Shown piece by piece: positions 1 to 7,937 of a DNA stretch of 27,620 nt. A program made the position numbers and the translations under genes. This stretch comes from a virus: positions 1 to 27,620 of IMG/VR virus record IMGVR_UViG_3300027733_000174; one strand, 5' to 3'. The number at the start of each line of letters is the position of its first letter. The first letter of the stretch is position 1. A model generated the notes under the pieces. The model saw nothing but the letters and a program-made list of their open reading frames with translations, was not told the origin of the DNA and made no database searches.

Positions 1-1176
1 GTATATATTTGTTTTTAATTCATTAATATCTTTTGCAAATTCTTTTGATGGTAAATATTTATTTTCTACTAAATTACCTTTATAACTATTAACTCTTTCA
101 TTTAAACTACCTAAGTATTTATCATGAACTTTTATTTTAGCTGCCATAACATCTGGACTATCTGTTACTGATAAAAGAACTGGTCCTAATTCTTTAACCT
201 CTGCTGGTCCCACTTGTGCACCTCTAGTAGCTTTAATAAAGTTTTTATTATAAAGTTCTACATTAGCTTCAAATCCAGCAAATTCTTTAGCACCTAATCC
301 TGTTTGTTTCCAATAACTTTGAATAGTACCAACTATTGGTCCTGTAGGTTTTCCTAATTTGTTAAATGTTATACTAATATCTTTTAATTGATCTAAAGCT
401 TGATCTTTATCTGCTTGTTTTTGTAGTTCGTCTGCTGAAGGTTTTTCTTTAATAGTAATATCATTAGTTCTAACTACTTTACCATCTCCCAATACTTTAA
501 TTTTTTCTTGGGCAAAAGTTCCTTGAGGTAAACGTTTAGCTGCTAATTCTTGAGGAGTTAATGTATGAAAATATTCATAAGAATTTTCATTTGTTGCTTT
601 TTGTAGTTTAGCTAATTCAGATAATCTTTCATTTTCTAATTTTTTAATTTGCATAGATGTTTCTGCAACTTTGGGTAAAGCCATACCCACATTAGAAGCA
701 ACTGCTCCTAGTTGAGATTGCCCAGGCATTCTAGTTCCAGTTAATAAACTAGATGCTATAGGAGCAAGTAAAAGAGCTCTTCTTTCCCCTTCAGAATAAA
801 CACTACCTAATTCTGGAGATTCTTTAATAGCTGTTTTTACTGGACTAGTTGGAGCTGGAATTATAGAAGGACTTTCCTTTGTTATTTTAGGTGTAATTAC
901 ATTAGGTTCTTGTTTATTAGTTGAGGATGTAGTTTTATTTAAATCTAAAGTATCTTTTGTATAATCTTCTTTAGAGATGTATATAGGTTTATTATAATTA
1001 AAGTCCATTGCTAAAGATGTTCCAGCATAAGGATCTTCTATATCTACACCTCCGCCTTCATAAAAACGTTTAGCTCTTAAAGAAGCAAGTCCACCATCTT
1101 TAAAACGTGCTATGTTTTTACTTACTGATTGTAAGTATATGTTTTTAAATAATGTTCTAGTTAATACTTTATCCAT
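1..1176 (-). CDS. Internal virion (ejection-type) protein, C-terminus beyond the window
   Basis: The frame opens at ATG 1176-1174 and stays open to base 1, giving 392 codons without a stop, so the C-terminus is missing. The ATG shares its A with the TAA of the upstream gene (TAATG), which fixes the start. The N-terminus holds a KDGGLASL motif (about residues 26-33) and a Gly-Gly-Gly stretch near 41-43. A hydrophobic, Ala/Leu-rich patch and a charged helical region of coiled-coil character follow. A TRGAQVGPAEVKELG segment lies near residues 316-330. It is the last of four consecutive genes whose composition and order match the internal-protein block of marine podoviruses, whose products leave the head with the DNA. 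The role is inferred from position and motif; no enzymatic domain is visible. Confidence 0.7.
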   Translation of the reverse strand, partial: MDKVLTRTLFKNIYLQSVSKNIARFKDGGLASLRAKRFYEGGGVDIEDPYAGTSLAMDFNYNKPIYISKEDYTKDTLDLNKTTSSTNKQEPNVITPKITKESPSIIPAPTSPVKTAIKESPELGSVYSEGERRALLLAPIASSLLTGTRMPGQSQLGAVASNVGMALPKVAETSMQIKKLENERLSELAKLQKATNENSYEYFHTLTPQELAAKRLPQGTFAQEKIKVLGDGKVVRTNDITIKEKPSADELQKQADKDQALDQLKDISITFNKLGKPTGPIVGTIQSYWKQTGLGAKEFAGFEANVELYNKNFIKATRGAQVGPAEVKELGPVLLSVTDSPDVMAAKIKVHDKYLGSLNERVNSYKGNLVENKYLPSKEFAKDINELKTNIY

Positions 1177-2210
1177 TATGCAGTAGCCTTAGGTTGTAAT
1201 GCTTGATACGTAGCATACGCTCCTAAACCACTACCTAAAGATTGAGCTAAAGGACTTGTTGTTGGAGCCGTTGCAGCTGTAATTCCTGAAGTTGATTTAG
1301 GACCTGCAGCATATACGTTTGATAAAAATTCTACTCTTTGTAAAGGTTCAGTAGCTTTTTGTAATGCAGACTGTCTTTCAGCATCTAATGCTTGTTGTGT
1401 AAGTTGTCTTTGTAGTCCACCACCAGCCATTAATTGATTAATATCAGCTTGTGACATAGCTTGTTGTTGAACACCAAGTTGTCCTAATTGTTGTCCAGCT
1501 TGTAAACCAATTTGTTGTTGTTGAGTAGCTGCTCCTAGTGCAGTATTAAATCCAGTTTGTTGAGCTTGTCCAATAGAGGCTAATCTTCCTCTTTCCATCT
1601 CAGCTCTTTGAACTCCTTCTCTGCCACCACCGAATGCACCAGCTTGAACAGCTTGTCCAGCCAATTGATTTTGTGCCATTGCAGCTTGTCTATTAATTTC
1701 ATCTAATACATATGATTGATATGGATTATAAAATTGAGAAATATTTGGTCCTTGTTGTGCTTGTAGTATAGATCCAATACCAGCTTGAGTAGTTGGAGCA
1801 CCTACACCAGTTGTTCCAGCTTGTCCGATTCCTTGTTGTTCTAATCCTGAAAGACCAGCAATTCTAACGTCTGGTACATTTGCATATAATGGTTTTTCAG
1901 CAGCACTACGTGCTATATCCATTAATTCAATTTTACGTTCTTCAATACCTGGAGCTTCTCTAACAAATTGAGTAGTTGTATCTGGTGCAGCTTGTTGTGA
2001 TCCGCCTCCACCGCCTCCAAGATATTGTCTTAATCCTGTTTCTTCATTAATTGTTCCTGCACCACCGTGCATTTTAAGAAGCCTAGCTTCAAATTCATTA
2101 ATATGAGCAAGTTCAGTATCTCCTTCAATACCTTTACCAGAAATTTCTTTGTAAAGTATTTTAAATAAATCTATCTTTTCTTTTAATGTAATATTTTTTA
2201 AATCAATCAT
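1176..2210 (-). CDS. Internal virion protein, Gln/Ala-rich
   Basis: A 344-aa protein that I recognise as a marine-phage internal or ejection-type virion protein. It has a charged N-terminal helix (residues 1-50), a Gly-only linker of six residues (65-70), then long Gln/Ala/Gly-rich helices. The segment around 159-205 (FYNPYQSYVLDEI, then QAVQAGAFGGGREGVQRAE) is the family's characteristic core. The composition suits a partly unfolded, helical protein that could pass a narrow tail channel. Its start overlaps the end of the GNAT-like gene by four bases (ATGA), and its stop overlaps the next ATG, so the block is translationally coupled. Assignment to the ejection apparatus rests on family resemblance and context; the exact layer (T7 gp14-, gp15- or gp16-like) cannot be decided from sequence alone. 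Confidence 0.75.
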   Translation of the reverse strand: MIDLKNITLKEKIDLFKILYKEISGKGIEGDTELAHINEFEARLLKMHGGAGTINEETGLRQYLGGGGGGSQQAAPDTTTQFVREAPGIEERKIELMDIARSAAEKPLYANVPDVRIAGLSGLEQQGIGQAGTTGVGAPTTQAGIGSILQAQQGPNISQFYNPYQSYVLDEINRQAAMAQNQLAGQAVQAGAFGGGREGVQRAEMERGRLASIGQAQQTGFNTALGAATQQQQIGLQAGQQLGQLGVQQQAMSQADINQLMAGGGLQRQLTQQALDAERQSALQKATEPLQRVEFLSNVYAAGPKSTSGITAATAPTTSPLAQSLGSGLGAYATYQALQPKATA

Positions 2211-2695
2211 AGTGCTTTTTCTAACTGTACATGTGTTTTTACAAATCCTTTATGTTTAAGAATTTTTTCCCAACCTGGTCTTGTAAATATCTCCATCTTT
2301 TTACATCCTAATGATCTTGCCCAGTTAACTACATTATCCATAAAATCTACCCAACTTCTATAATCTGTTCCTGTTGTTATTTTACAGTCACAGACTTTGT
2401 ATTTAGGATACTGTCTTATTTCAGTAACACAAACACATTTAATCTTTTTATCTTTACCATCAAATGCTACCCATAATTGCATAGTTCCTTTTTCTAACCA
2501 TACTTTTACGTCTTCAGCATCTGCAAAAGACCCTGCTCTATCACAAGCTTTTTGTATTAGATCTTTAACTAAGACCCATACACCAGCAACTTCGTCTTGT
2601 TTAAATACTATTAAGTCTAATTTACTTTTAGTATTTTTGGTATTAATAGGTAATACCGACACATTATCAATGTGCTGTTGCTTTTCTGCTTGCAT
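2207..2695 (-). CDS. GNAT-fold-like internal virion protein (T7 gp13-like position)
   Basis: A 162-aa protein whose C-terminal half looks like an N-acetyltransferase fold. A strand-rich middle (LWVAFDG ... CVCVTEI) is followed by a helix (WVDFMDNVVNWARSLGC), a strand (KMEIFTR) and the closing PGWEKILKHKGF segment at about 140-151, which resembles the end of GNAT domains. In T7-like marine phages a protein of this type sits in the place of internal virion protein A (gp13). Here it is second of four ejection-type genes and overlaps its upstream neighbour by 29 bases and its downstream neighbour by four. I see no clear acetyl-CoA pyrophosphate-binding loop (Q/RxxGxG/A), so a purely structural role is at least as likely as catalysis. 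Confidence 0.65.
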   Translation of the reverse strand: MQAEKQQHIDNVSVLPINTKNTKSKLDLIVFKQDEVAGVWVLVKDLIQKACDRAGSFADAEDVKVWLEKGTMQLWVAFDGKDKKIKCVCVTEIRQYPKYKVCDCKITTGTDYRSWVDFMDNVVNWARSLGCKKMEIFTRPGWEKILKHKGFVKTHVQLEKAL

Positions 2696-3872
2696 CTAAT
2701 AAATCATAAATTCTTTTAAAACGTTTTTGTTGTTCGTAAAAGAATTCTGCTCCTAGTTTTCTCATTTCTTTAGCATTCTTAGGACTAGCTCCTGCTAATA
2801 TACCAGCTCCTAAAACACCATCAGTTCTTGTAACAAATTCTCCGTCTGCTAATTGAGCTAACATTGTATCTTCTTCTTTATCTCCATTACCAGCACCATC
2901 TTCTACATAACCATTAACTCTCATATAATTATCTTCATTGTCTTCATCAGTTATTGTTTTTGATGGTAAATAATTAACTCCGCCATCTTTAAAATGATTT
3001 AAAGTAGCAAGTCCACCTTGTTGTAAAGTAATTGTTTCTCTTCTGTAAGGACCAAATTTACTTCCACTTTGTACATCTGCTCTTTCTTCTGGTATATAGC
3101 CTTGTTGTGGTAATTCTACTGTTTGTCCTGTTTTAGGATCTTGTGTATAAAATTTTCTTGCTCTATATAAATCTGGATAGTTTGCATTATATGTAAACAT
3201 ACTTCTTTCATACGGTTCTCTTTCAAAAGCACCTGATAAATAACTTAATGCAGGTAATCCAAATAAAGCCGCCTTACCAATATCTAATTCTTTTTCTCCT
3301 GGAACTCCGCCTTTAACTTGTTTTTCAAATGCATAACTATATGCATCTTTCGCTTTTTGTGTGGCTGTATCCAAAAAAGATTTTTCTTGTGGGGGTGTTT
3401 CTAAAGTTATAGGAGTTTTTCCTAAAGTTGTTCCTGAAAGATCTTGCATTGATACTGATGGTGTTGCTGATAATGTTTGTAATTGATTAAATCCTAAACC
3501 ACCTTCGGTACCTGTAGGCATTCCAGCGTATGGATTAAATGCTCCTAGACCAGCTTGTGTTCCACCTTCTAGTGCTGCTTGTGTTGCAGCTTGTGTTGCT
3601 GCGTCTGTAACAGCGTTAGTTCCTAAATTTTGTAATGCTGCGATTCCACCTTGATTAGTAAGAGCTGATAATCCAGCTTGAGTTCCACCTTCTATTGCAG
3701 CCGCAGGTGCTGCACTCATTAAACTTCCAATACCTGTTCCTAAATTGTATCCACCGTATGCTCCAATAGCTGTGCCTAATATTCTACCTAATCCGCTAGC
3801 ACCAGCTTTCTTAGAACTTTTATAACCTTGATATCCCCCATATATGGCGAGGGCAATTGTTAATGGATCCAT
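2667..3872 (-). CDS. Internal virion protein with glycine-zipper N-terminus
   Basis: A 401-aa protein. Residues 1-65 are Gly/Ala-rich and moderately hydrophobic (IALAIYGGYQGYK ... GTAIGAYGGYNLGTGIG), like glycine-zipper membrane-active segments of phage ejection proteins. A short internal repeat, EGGTQAGL, occurs at 61-68 and 102-109. Two motifs shared with other proteins of this phage follow: QQGGLATL (285-292) and FKDGGVNY (294-301). The C-terminus carries a conserved marine-phage module with LADGEFVTRTDGVLGAG at about 341-357 and a basic helix to the end. It is the first of four internal-protein genes, placed just after two glycosyltransferases. A role in the ejected channel or the head interior is inferred from family and context; the precise function is unknown. 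Confidence 0.7.
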   Translation of the reverse strand: MDPLTIALAIYGGYQGYKSSKKAGASGLGRILGTAIGAYGGYNLGTGIGSLMSAAPAAAIEGGTQAGLSALTNQGGIAALQNLGTNAVTDAATQAATQAALEGGTQAGLGAFNPYAGMPTGTEGGLGFNQLQTLSATPSVSMQDLSGTTLGKTPITLETPPQEKSFLDTATQKAKDAYSYAFEKQVKGGVPGEKELDIGKAALFGLPALSYLSGAFEREPYERSMFTYNANYPDLYRARKFYTQDPKTGQTVELPQQGYIPEERADVQSGSKFGPYRRETITLQQGGLATLNHFKDGGVNYLPSKTITDEDNEDNYMRVNGYVEDGAGNGDKEEDTMLAQLADGEFVTRTDGVLGAGILAGASPKNAKEMRKLGAEFFYEQQKRFKRIYDLLDASRKATAH

Positions 3873-3915
3873 ATATAATAAAATAGTTAACTAATTAACC
3901 ATTTTAACGAATTTA

Positions 3916-4743
3916 TTAGCTCTTAGCAATATCAGAGCTGTTAGGATCTATATCACTATTGATTGTTTTTCCTTCTATTTCAGTAGAAGTTTCTGTTCTT
4001 TTAAATTCATCTAAAAGTCTACCTGTATAACTGTATTCTCCATGATGGGATATGTATTCATCTACTAATGCATACATCTTAATACCTACATGTTTACATA
4101 GTTTACAGAAATAAAAATCTTCACCTGTATAAGTTTTATCGTCTTTATTCCAATAAGTATCAAAAAAGTTATACATATGATTTCTTTTAACTAATTTACC
4201 ATCAATTAAAGTATGTTGATTAATAGTAAATTCTGGATATTCTTTTATAAGTTTTTCAATTACTTCTTTCTTAATTAACATACATCCAGCGGGACCTCTT
4301 TCTACTTCTATAAAGCCATTTACAACTTTAACATTAGTAGGATCTGGAACAGACATTGTATATTGATTACCTAATAAATGTGGACTTAAAGTTTCCCCAG
4401 CTAATATTCTTGCTTTAACTTTATCATGATCTGTTCCTTTAATAGGATATGGGACAAGACAAATTTCTTTGTCATAATTAATCATCCTTTCAATCATTTT
4501 AAAATTAAAAGATATATCAGAATCTATAAATAACATATGTGTACAGTCCGATTCCATAAACCCCGATACACATAATTGTCTTCCTTGTGTTACTAAACTA
4601 CTTTTCATAACTTGAAACATTACAGCTATCTTTCTAACAAAACATTCCTTTTGAAATTCTAGACAAGCTTTAAAATAATGAATTGATACATCTGAATGAA
4701 CAGGTGTTGCTACAAATATACGATACGGTTGTTTATATCCCAT
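3916..4743 (-). CDS. GT-A type (family 2-like) glycosyltransferase
   Basis: A 275-aa protein with the hallmarks of a GT-A nucleotide-sugar transferase. An N-terminal strand (YRIFVATPVHS) is followed by a helical region, then a DSD metal/nucleotide-binding motif at residues 74-76 within HMLFIDSDI. An acceptor-side GED motif (207-209) lies in TYTGEDFYFC, and a His (about 234) is suitably placed downstream. It should transfer a sugar from a nucleotide-activated donor to an unknown acceptor. Its start overlaps the stop of the adjacent GT4 gene by 11 bases, so the two are probably co-translated and act in one pathway. Donor and acceptor cannot be read from sequence. Candidate acceptors are hydroxylated virion proteins, phage DNA or the host envelope, all speculative. 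Confidence 0.75.
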   Translation of the reverse strand: MGYKQPYRIFVATPVHSDVSIHYFKACLEFQKECFVRKIAVMFQVMKSSLVTQGRQLCVSGFMESDCTHMLFIDSDISFNFKMIERMINYDKEICLVPYPIKGTDHDKVKARILAGETLSPHLLGNQYTMSVPDPTNVKVVNGFIEVERGPAGCMLIKKEVIEKLIKEYPEFTINQHTLIDGKLVKRNHMYNFFDTYWNKDDKTYTGEDFYFCKLCKHVGIKMYALVDEYISHHGEYSYTGRLLDEFKRTETSTEIEGKTINSDIDPNSSDIAKS

Positions 4744-5647
4744 TTAAAAAATTCTCCCAATAAGTCTTTATTACATTCCAATGATAAAATTGTCTATAGT
4801 ACTGTTGTTGAAATTTCATTTTATTTTCATCTGGATTACTTAATATAGAAGGTAATTGATCTATAACTGAAGTAAATTGAGTAGCTAATAACTTTTTACT
4901 ATTTTGATGAGGAATGTATATTGGAAATTCAGCACATGTTTCGTATAAAGCACCGAGGTCCGTGGTCACTACAACAAGACCCGCTGCTAACGATTCCATA
5001 GCCGCTACACAAAAAGTTTCTTCAAATGTAGATGGATGAACATAAGCATCATAGGTATGAAGTATCTTCATTAATTCTTTATGATTTAAATATCCTTTAT
5101 AATTTACATTCTTCATTGATTTTGCTTTATCATATAGAGCAGTAAATTTATCATCATTATATTTTTTAAAATTATCTCCATAGATCTCAGTACTTGAATA
5201 AACATCTAATTCTATTTTATCTGTTTTAAGCTGTTCCATAGCATCTAGGAGCACGTCTAATCCTCTCCATGGTGTTGAGGTATATATTAACTTTATTTTA
5301 TCTTTAGGTTTAAAATCTGTTCTAATAATTAAATCATCATCAAATCCATTTTTAATAACAGAACATAACTCCGTTGGTATACTAAAAAAGTATCTATATT
5401 TTTCATAAGTCCAGTGAGAGTTAAATACATAGTAATCATATTTTCCATGATTTAATTTGTTTTGAAACCAAGGCATTAAGTTTGCTTGATCATAACTATT
5501 ATGTACCCAAAGTATATTAGGTTTATCAATTACTAATTTATCTTTTTCTGGAATAGAGGTTGTTATTTGAACTTTATTAAGAAGGTTTTTAGATACGTAC
5601 TTATTTAGATACTCTAATTGGATTTCAGTTCCGCCGTATGGATTCAT
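4733..5647 (-). CDS. Family 4-like glycosyltransferase (GT-B fold)
   Basis: A 304-aa protein matching group 1 (GT4-like) transferases. The C-terminal Rossmann domain starts near residue 117 (KIKLIYTSTPWRGLDVLLDA), has the family's HPSTFEETFCVAAMES segment with the E-x7-E pair at 210 and 218, and continues with LAAGLVVVTTDLGAL. The N-terminal domain is short, and NPYGGTEIQ at the very start resembles the donor-side Gly loop, so the protein is small for GT4 enzymes (usually 350-400 aa). It starts on a TAATG overlap with the upstream 73-aa gene and overlaps the downstream GT-A gene by 11 bases. The substrate is unknown; the enzyme class is well supported. Confidence 0.85.
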   Translation of the reverse strand: MNPYGGTEIQLEYLNKYVSKNLLNKVQITTSIPEKDKLVIDKPNILWVHNSYDQANLMPWFQNKLNHGKYDYYVFNSHWTYEKYRYFFSIPTELCSVIKNGFDDDLIIRTDFKPKDKIKLIYTSTPWRGLDVLLDAMEQLKTDKIELDVYSSTEIYGDNFKKYNDDKFTALYDKAKSMKNVNYKGYLNHKELMKILHTYDAYVHPSTFEETFCVAAMESLAAGLVVVTTDLGALYETCAEFPIYIPHQNSKKLLATQFTSVIDQLPSILSNPDENKMKFQQQYYRQFYHWNVIKTYWENFLNGI

Positions 5648-5868
5648 TACTTGGTTTTACCAAATACTGTCAAAGATGCAACTGTTATTTTAAGATCTTG
5701 TTGTAAATCTTCTGCTTTTGTAGGTGTATTAGGATTTGCTACATCAGCATGGAACTCTTCTAAATTAGAATAAATTTGACCAGTAGATTTATTTTTAATT
5801 ATTTCTTCAGCTGTTGCTGGTAGTACTGGAACTTCTTCTCCGTCTATGATTACTGTTTTTTGTGTCAT
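5647..5868 (-). CDS. Conserved small marine-phage protein, 73 aa
   Basis: A 73-aa acidic protein that begins VIIDGEEVPVLPATAEE, has an STGQIYSNLEEFHADV core and ends in SLTVFGKTK. I recognise the pattern from small hypothetical proteins of marine T7-like phages but know no function. I chose ATG 5868-5866 because its A is the last base of the TGA of the upstream membrane-peptide gene (TGATG), a clear coupling junction; a TTG one codon earlier is less likely. It lies upstream of the two glycosyltransferases and its TAA overlaps the GT4 start. Confidence 0.65.
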   Translation of the reverse strand: MTQKTVIIDGEEVPVLPATAEEIIKNKSTGQIYSNLEEFHADVANPNTPTKAEDLQQDLKITVASLTVFGKTK

Positions 5869-6005
5869 CAATTAAATCCCATTGGGCATTTTGCTTTAAC
5901 TTCTTGTTTACTTTCTACAGGTTTATTTCTACCAAGTCTATAACCCATAAAAAAAGCAAAAACTATAAATAGTAATACAAGTAATGTATGCCAAATATAA
6001 AACAT
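5868..6005 (-). CDS. Small single-pass membrane protein, 45 aa
   Basis: A 45-codon gene from ATG 6005 to TGA 5868. Residues 3-22 are strongly hydrophobic (YIWHTLLVLLFIVFAFFMGY) and are followed by a basic, polar tail (RLGRNKPVESK ...) ending CPMGFN. This predicts one membrane segment with the C-terminal tail on the cytoplasmic side. The stop overlaps the next gene's ATG (TGATG) and the gene fills an otherwise empty interval, both of which support it. No clear ribosome-binding site precedes it. The function is unknown; holin-like, envelope-modifying or superinfection roles are possible but not shown. Confidence 0.55.
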   Translation of the reverse strand: MFYIWHTLLVLLFIVFAFFMGYRLGRNKPVESKQEVKAKCPMGFN

Positions 6006-6023
6006 AAAATTTAATATATACTA

Positions 6024-6155
6024 TTAACGTCTACCTTGTCCACGATATTCTTTTCTATCATTTCTTTTATTTGGACTTTTTGAATGTCTTCCTGGTCTTT
6101 TTTTATTAGTATGTTTAATAAAAGCACCAGACCCATTACTTACTTTTCTAGCCAT
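6024..6155 (-). CDS. Small basic protein, 43 aa
   Basis: A 43-codon gene with ATG at 6155 overlapping the TAA of the upstream gene (TAATG). The product is extremely basic: MARKVSNGSGAF, then KKRPGRHSKSPNKR and a YRGQGRR end. This GRHSK/YRGQGR pattern is familiar from tiny conserved proteins of marine T7-like phages. The charge suggests nucleic-acid binding or a packaged basic protein, but no function is established. Its tight junction and characteristic composition make it very likely real despite its size. Confidence 0.65.
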   Translation of the reverse strand: MARKVSNGSGAFIKHTNKKRPGRHSKSPNKRNDRKEYRGQGRR

Positions 6156-6493
6156 TAACCGTTTTGATCGTTTCTATTCATTTCTAATATAGATAATACG
6201 GCAGATATAGCATTCGTATCATTAGTTTGCAATAGTATAACATCACTTTCTTCTAATATAATAGGACCATTTGCAAGATTACAAATAGTAGGGCCAGATA
6301 TACTAGCGTAAGCGATTTGATAAGTAGTAGATGCTGAAGAATCAGTAACAGATGCTTTTAATATTTTAGATCCAGATTCATTTGTAACTTGAATGTTTTG
6401 TATAATTGCTCTTGAGTTAGCAGGACAAGTATATACTGTAACAGTATTAGTACTTGTTGGATCATAGAATGCGTTTTTATAATAATTAGCCAT
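6155..6493 (-). CDS. Small virion-type beta-rich protein, 112 aa
   Basis: A 112-aa protein with short alternating strands rich in Thr, Ser, Ile and Val (TVTVYTCPANSRAIIQNIQVTN, later ILEESDVILLQTN), consistent with a beta-sandwich structural protein. The opening YKNAFYDPTSTNTVTVYTCPA resembles small accessory virion proteins of marine phages. A similar build is seen in the 112-aa protein at 22534-22872 (strand-rich, mentions of a low-complexity SxTST core), although I see no clear sequence match. It lies between a large virion protein and tiny conserved genes. A structural role is inferred. Confidence 0.5.
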   Translation of the reverse strand: MANYYKNAFYDPTSTNTVTVYTCPANSRAIIQNIQVTNESGSKILKASVTDSSASTTYQIAYASISGPTICNLANGPIILEESDVILLQTNDTNAISAVLSILEMNRNDQNG

Positions 6494-6497
6494 AGTA

Positions 6498-7760
6498 TTA
6501 TTGTGTTAAATCATAAAAAGTTAAAAGTCCAATTCCACCACCATTACCAGAAAGTGTTTTAACACAAAGTGAATAAACGTCACTAGTTAATGTAAGAGAT
6601 GCACCTAATTGTAAATCCCAATTAAAAGAAGCATTAACTCCAGATAAAGCAGATCTTCCTGATTTAGAAGTTACAAACTCACTATATACTAAAGTACCAC
6701 TTGTTGTAGCAGTTGCGTTTATATCAAATTCAACATTAGCGTCGGATGCTGTAGCTGAATAAGAAGCTCCTGATAAAGTAGGATTTTTAAATAAAGATAC
6801 TTGATAGTTATCAGTAGTTGTTGGTAAAAAATTTACATTATAAGGAATAACTACAGCTCCTAATGCTGTAGACGTAAGTCTAATAGACACTAAAGGTTTA
6901 TAAGTCGTTGTTAAATAAGAAGCCGTCGTTGTAGTTGTCATCGCTGCAACATGTTCTATTGAAGTTTGTTCATAACCACCCTCTAATATAACTGAAGAAC
7001 AAATTTGTTTTAAAGTAGAAGTTGTTGTAGTTGCCCCTGTATTTGTTATTTCATATCTTACAGGTAATATTGCAGTTGTCATATAAACAGAATTTCCATA
7101 AAAGTTTGAATTTTGATAAGTGTGACAAACTATGTATTGCCCATTAATAATAAATCCACATCTAATATTACCAACACCTAACCATTCAAAATCCATCCAT
7201 AGTATTTGAGGATAACTTAAATTTAATGTTAAACCACTTGCTCCAGTTCCATCTAATTTATCACCATTCCAAGCAGATTGTTCAACTCTTCTTGTTGTAT
7301 TATCTACAGAACCACCAACATAAGTTCTAAGTACAAAAGCTTTAAGAGCAGAGGTAGTTGTTCCAGCTCCTGATGTTTCAAAATATACTCCATTTTGAGT
7401 TCCAAAATATCCAATACGTTGTCTTAAATTTGCAGTAGGAGTTGCAGCTTTAAATGTCGCAAGAACTAATAATCCTTTACCAGGCTGATAAGGAAATGAT
7501 CTAAAAGTTTGTCTAACTACCTCAGCTCCAGAAGTTGTATCATTTATCATTGCAACAGAGGCTTCATTAACTAAAAGACTGGTACTTCCACCTGTTATAG
7601 TTGCAGTATCAAATTGATTATCTATTGCGTATCTATTTTGTGAATCAAATATAGTATAAGGCTGAGATACTCTTAATCTCCCGAATGCATCAGTATTAGT
7701 TCCACCTATTGCAACATAGGACGGATTACTTGGACCTGAATTTACATTATCACAGCTCAT
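6498..7760 (-). CDS. Conserved virion structural protein with DAFGRLRVS motif
   Basis: A 420-aa protein with the family opening TDAFGRLRVSQPYTIFDSQ near residues 25-43. It then has PYQPGKG, RQRIGYFGTQNGVYFE and ILWMDFEWLGVGNIRCGFIINGQ, a pattern I recognise from structural proteins of marine and other environmental phages. The strand-rich, Thr-rich body, including runs such as TTTTTASYLTTT, suggests a beta-sandwich (lectin-like) fibre or appendage. I chose ATG 7760 because its A is the last base of the upstream TAA (TAATG); a TTG two codons earlier is the alternative. It follows the nozzle-like gene and a 58-codon gene, so tail-tip or fibre attachment is plausible. No catalytic motif is visible. 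Confidence 0.65.
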   Translation of the reverse strand: MSCDNVNSGPSNPSYVAIGGTNTDAFGRLRVSQPYTIFDSQNRYAIDNQFDTATITGGSTSLLVNEASVAMINDTTSGAEVVRQTFRSFPYQPGKGLLVLATFKAATPTANLRQRIGYFGTQNGVYFETSGAGTTTSALKAFVLRTYVGGSVDNTTRRVEQSAWNGDKLDGTGASGLTLNLSYPQILWMDFEWLGVGNIRCGFIINGQYIVCHTYQNSNFYGNSVYMTTAILPVRYEITNTGATTTTSTLKQICSSVILEGGYEQTSIEHVAAMTTTTTASYLTTTYKPLVSIRLTSTALGAVVIPYNVNFLPTTTDNYQVSLFKNPTLSGASYSATASDANVEFDINATATTSGTLVYSEFVTSKSGRSALSGVNASFNWDLQLGASLTLTSDVYSLCVKTLSGNGGGIGLLTFYDLTQ

Positions 7761-7936
7761 TAACAACCATACCTTACATTATACCAAGTAAATCTTTCTT
7801 GAGCTTGTAATTGTTCTTCTAAAAAAGAAGTATTAAGTTGTGCTCTAAGTGTAGCAAGAGCCTGTAGAATTTGTCTCTGATTATCTGGAGAAAACTCATC
7901 TGTAGGTTCTGGTATAAAATAATCTATTTTTGCCAT
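7760..7936 (-). CDS. Small helical protein, 58 aa, between nozzle-like and virion genes
   Basis: A 58-codon gene from ATG 7936 to TAA 7762-7760. It begins one base after the nozzle-gene stop (TAAtATG) and its stop forms a TAATG junction with the next gene, so it is held in place by coupling on both sides. The product starts MAKIDYFIPEPTDEFSPDN and continues with an amphipathic helix (RQILQALATLRAQL, FLEEQLQAQERF) before a WYNVRYGC end. A small helical assembly factor or minor tail component is plausible. The function is unknown. Confidence 0.6.
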   Translation of the reverse strand: MAKIDYFIPEPTDEFSPDNQRQILQALATLRAQLNTSFLEEQLQAQERFTWYNVRYGC

Positions 7937-7937
7937 A

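Noticed and set aside
2397-2699. Plus-strand frame of 100 codons opposite the GNAT-like gene
   Set aside because: It mirrors the coding frame on the other strand; all other genes are on the minus strand and it has no ribosome-binding site.
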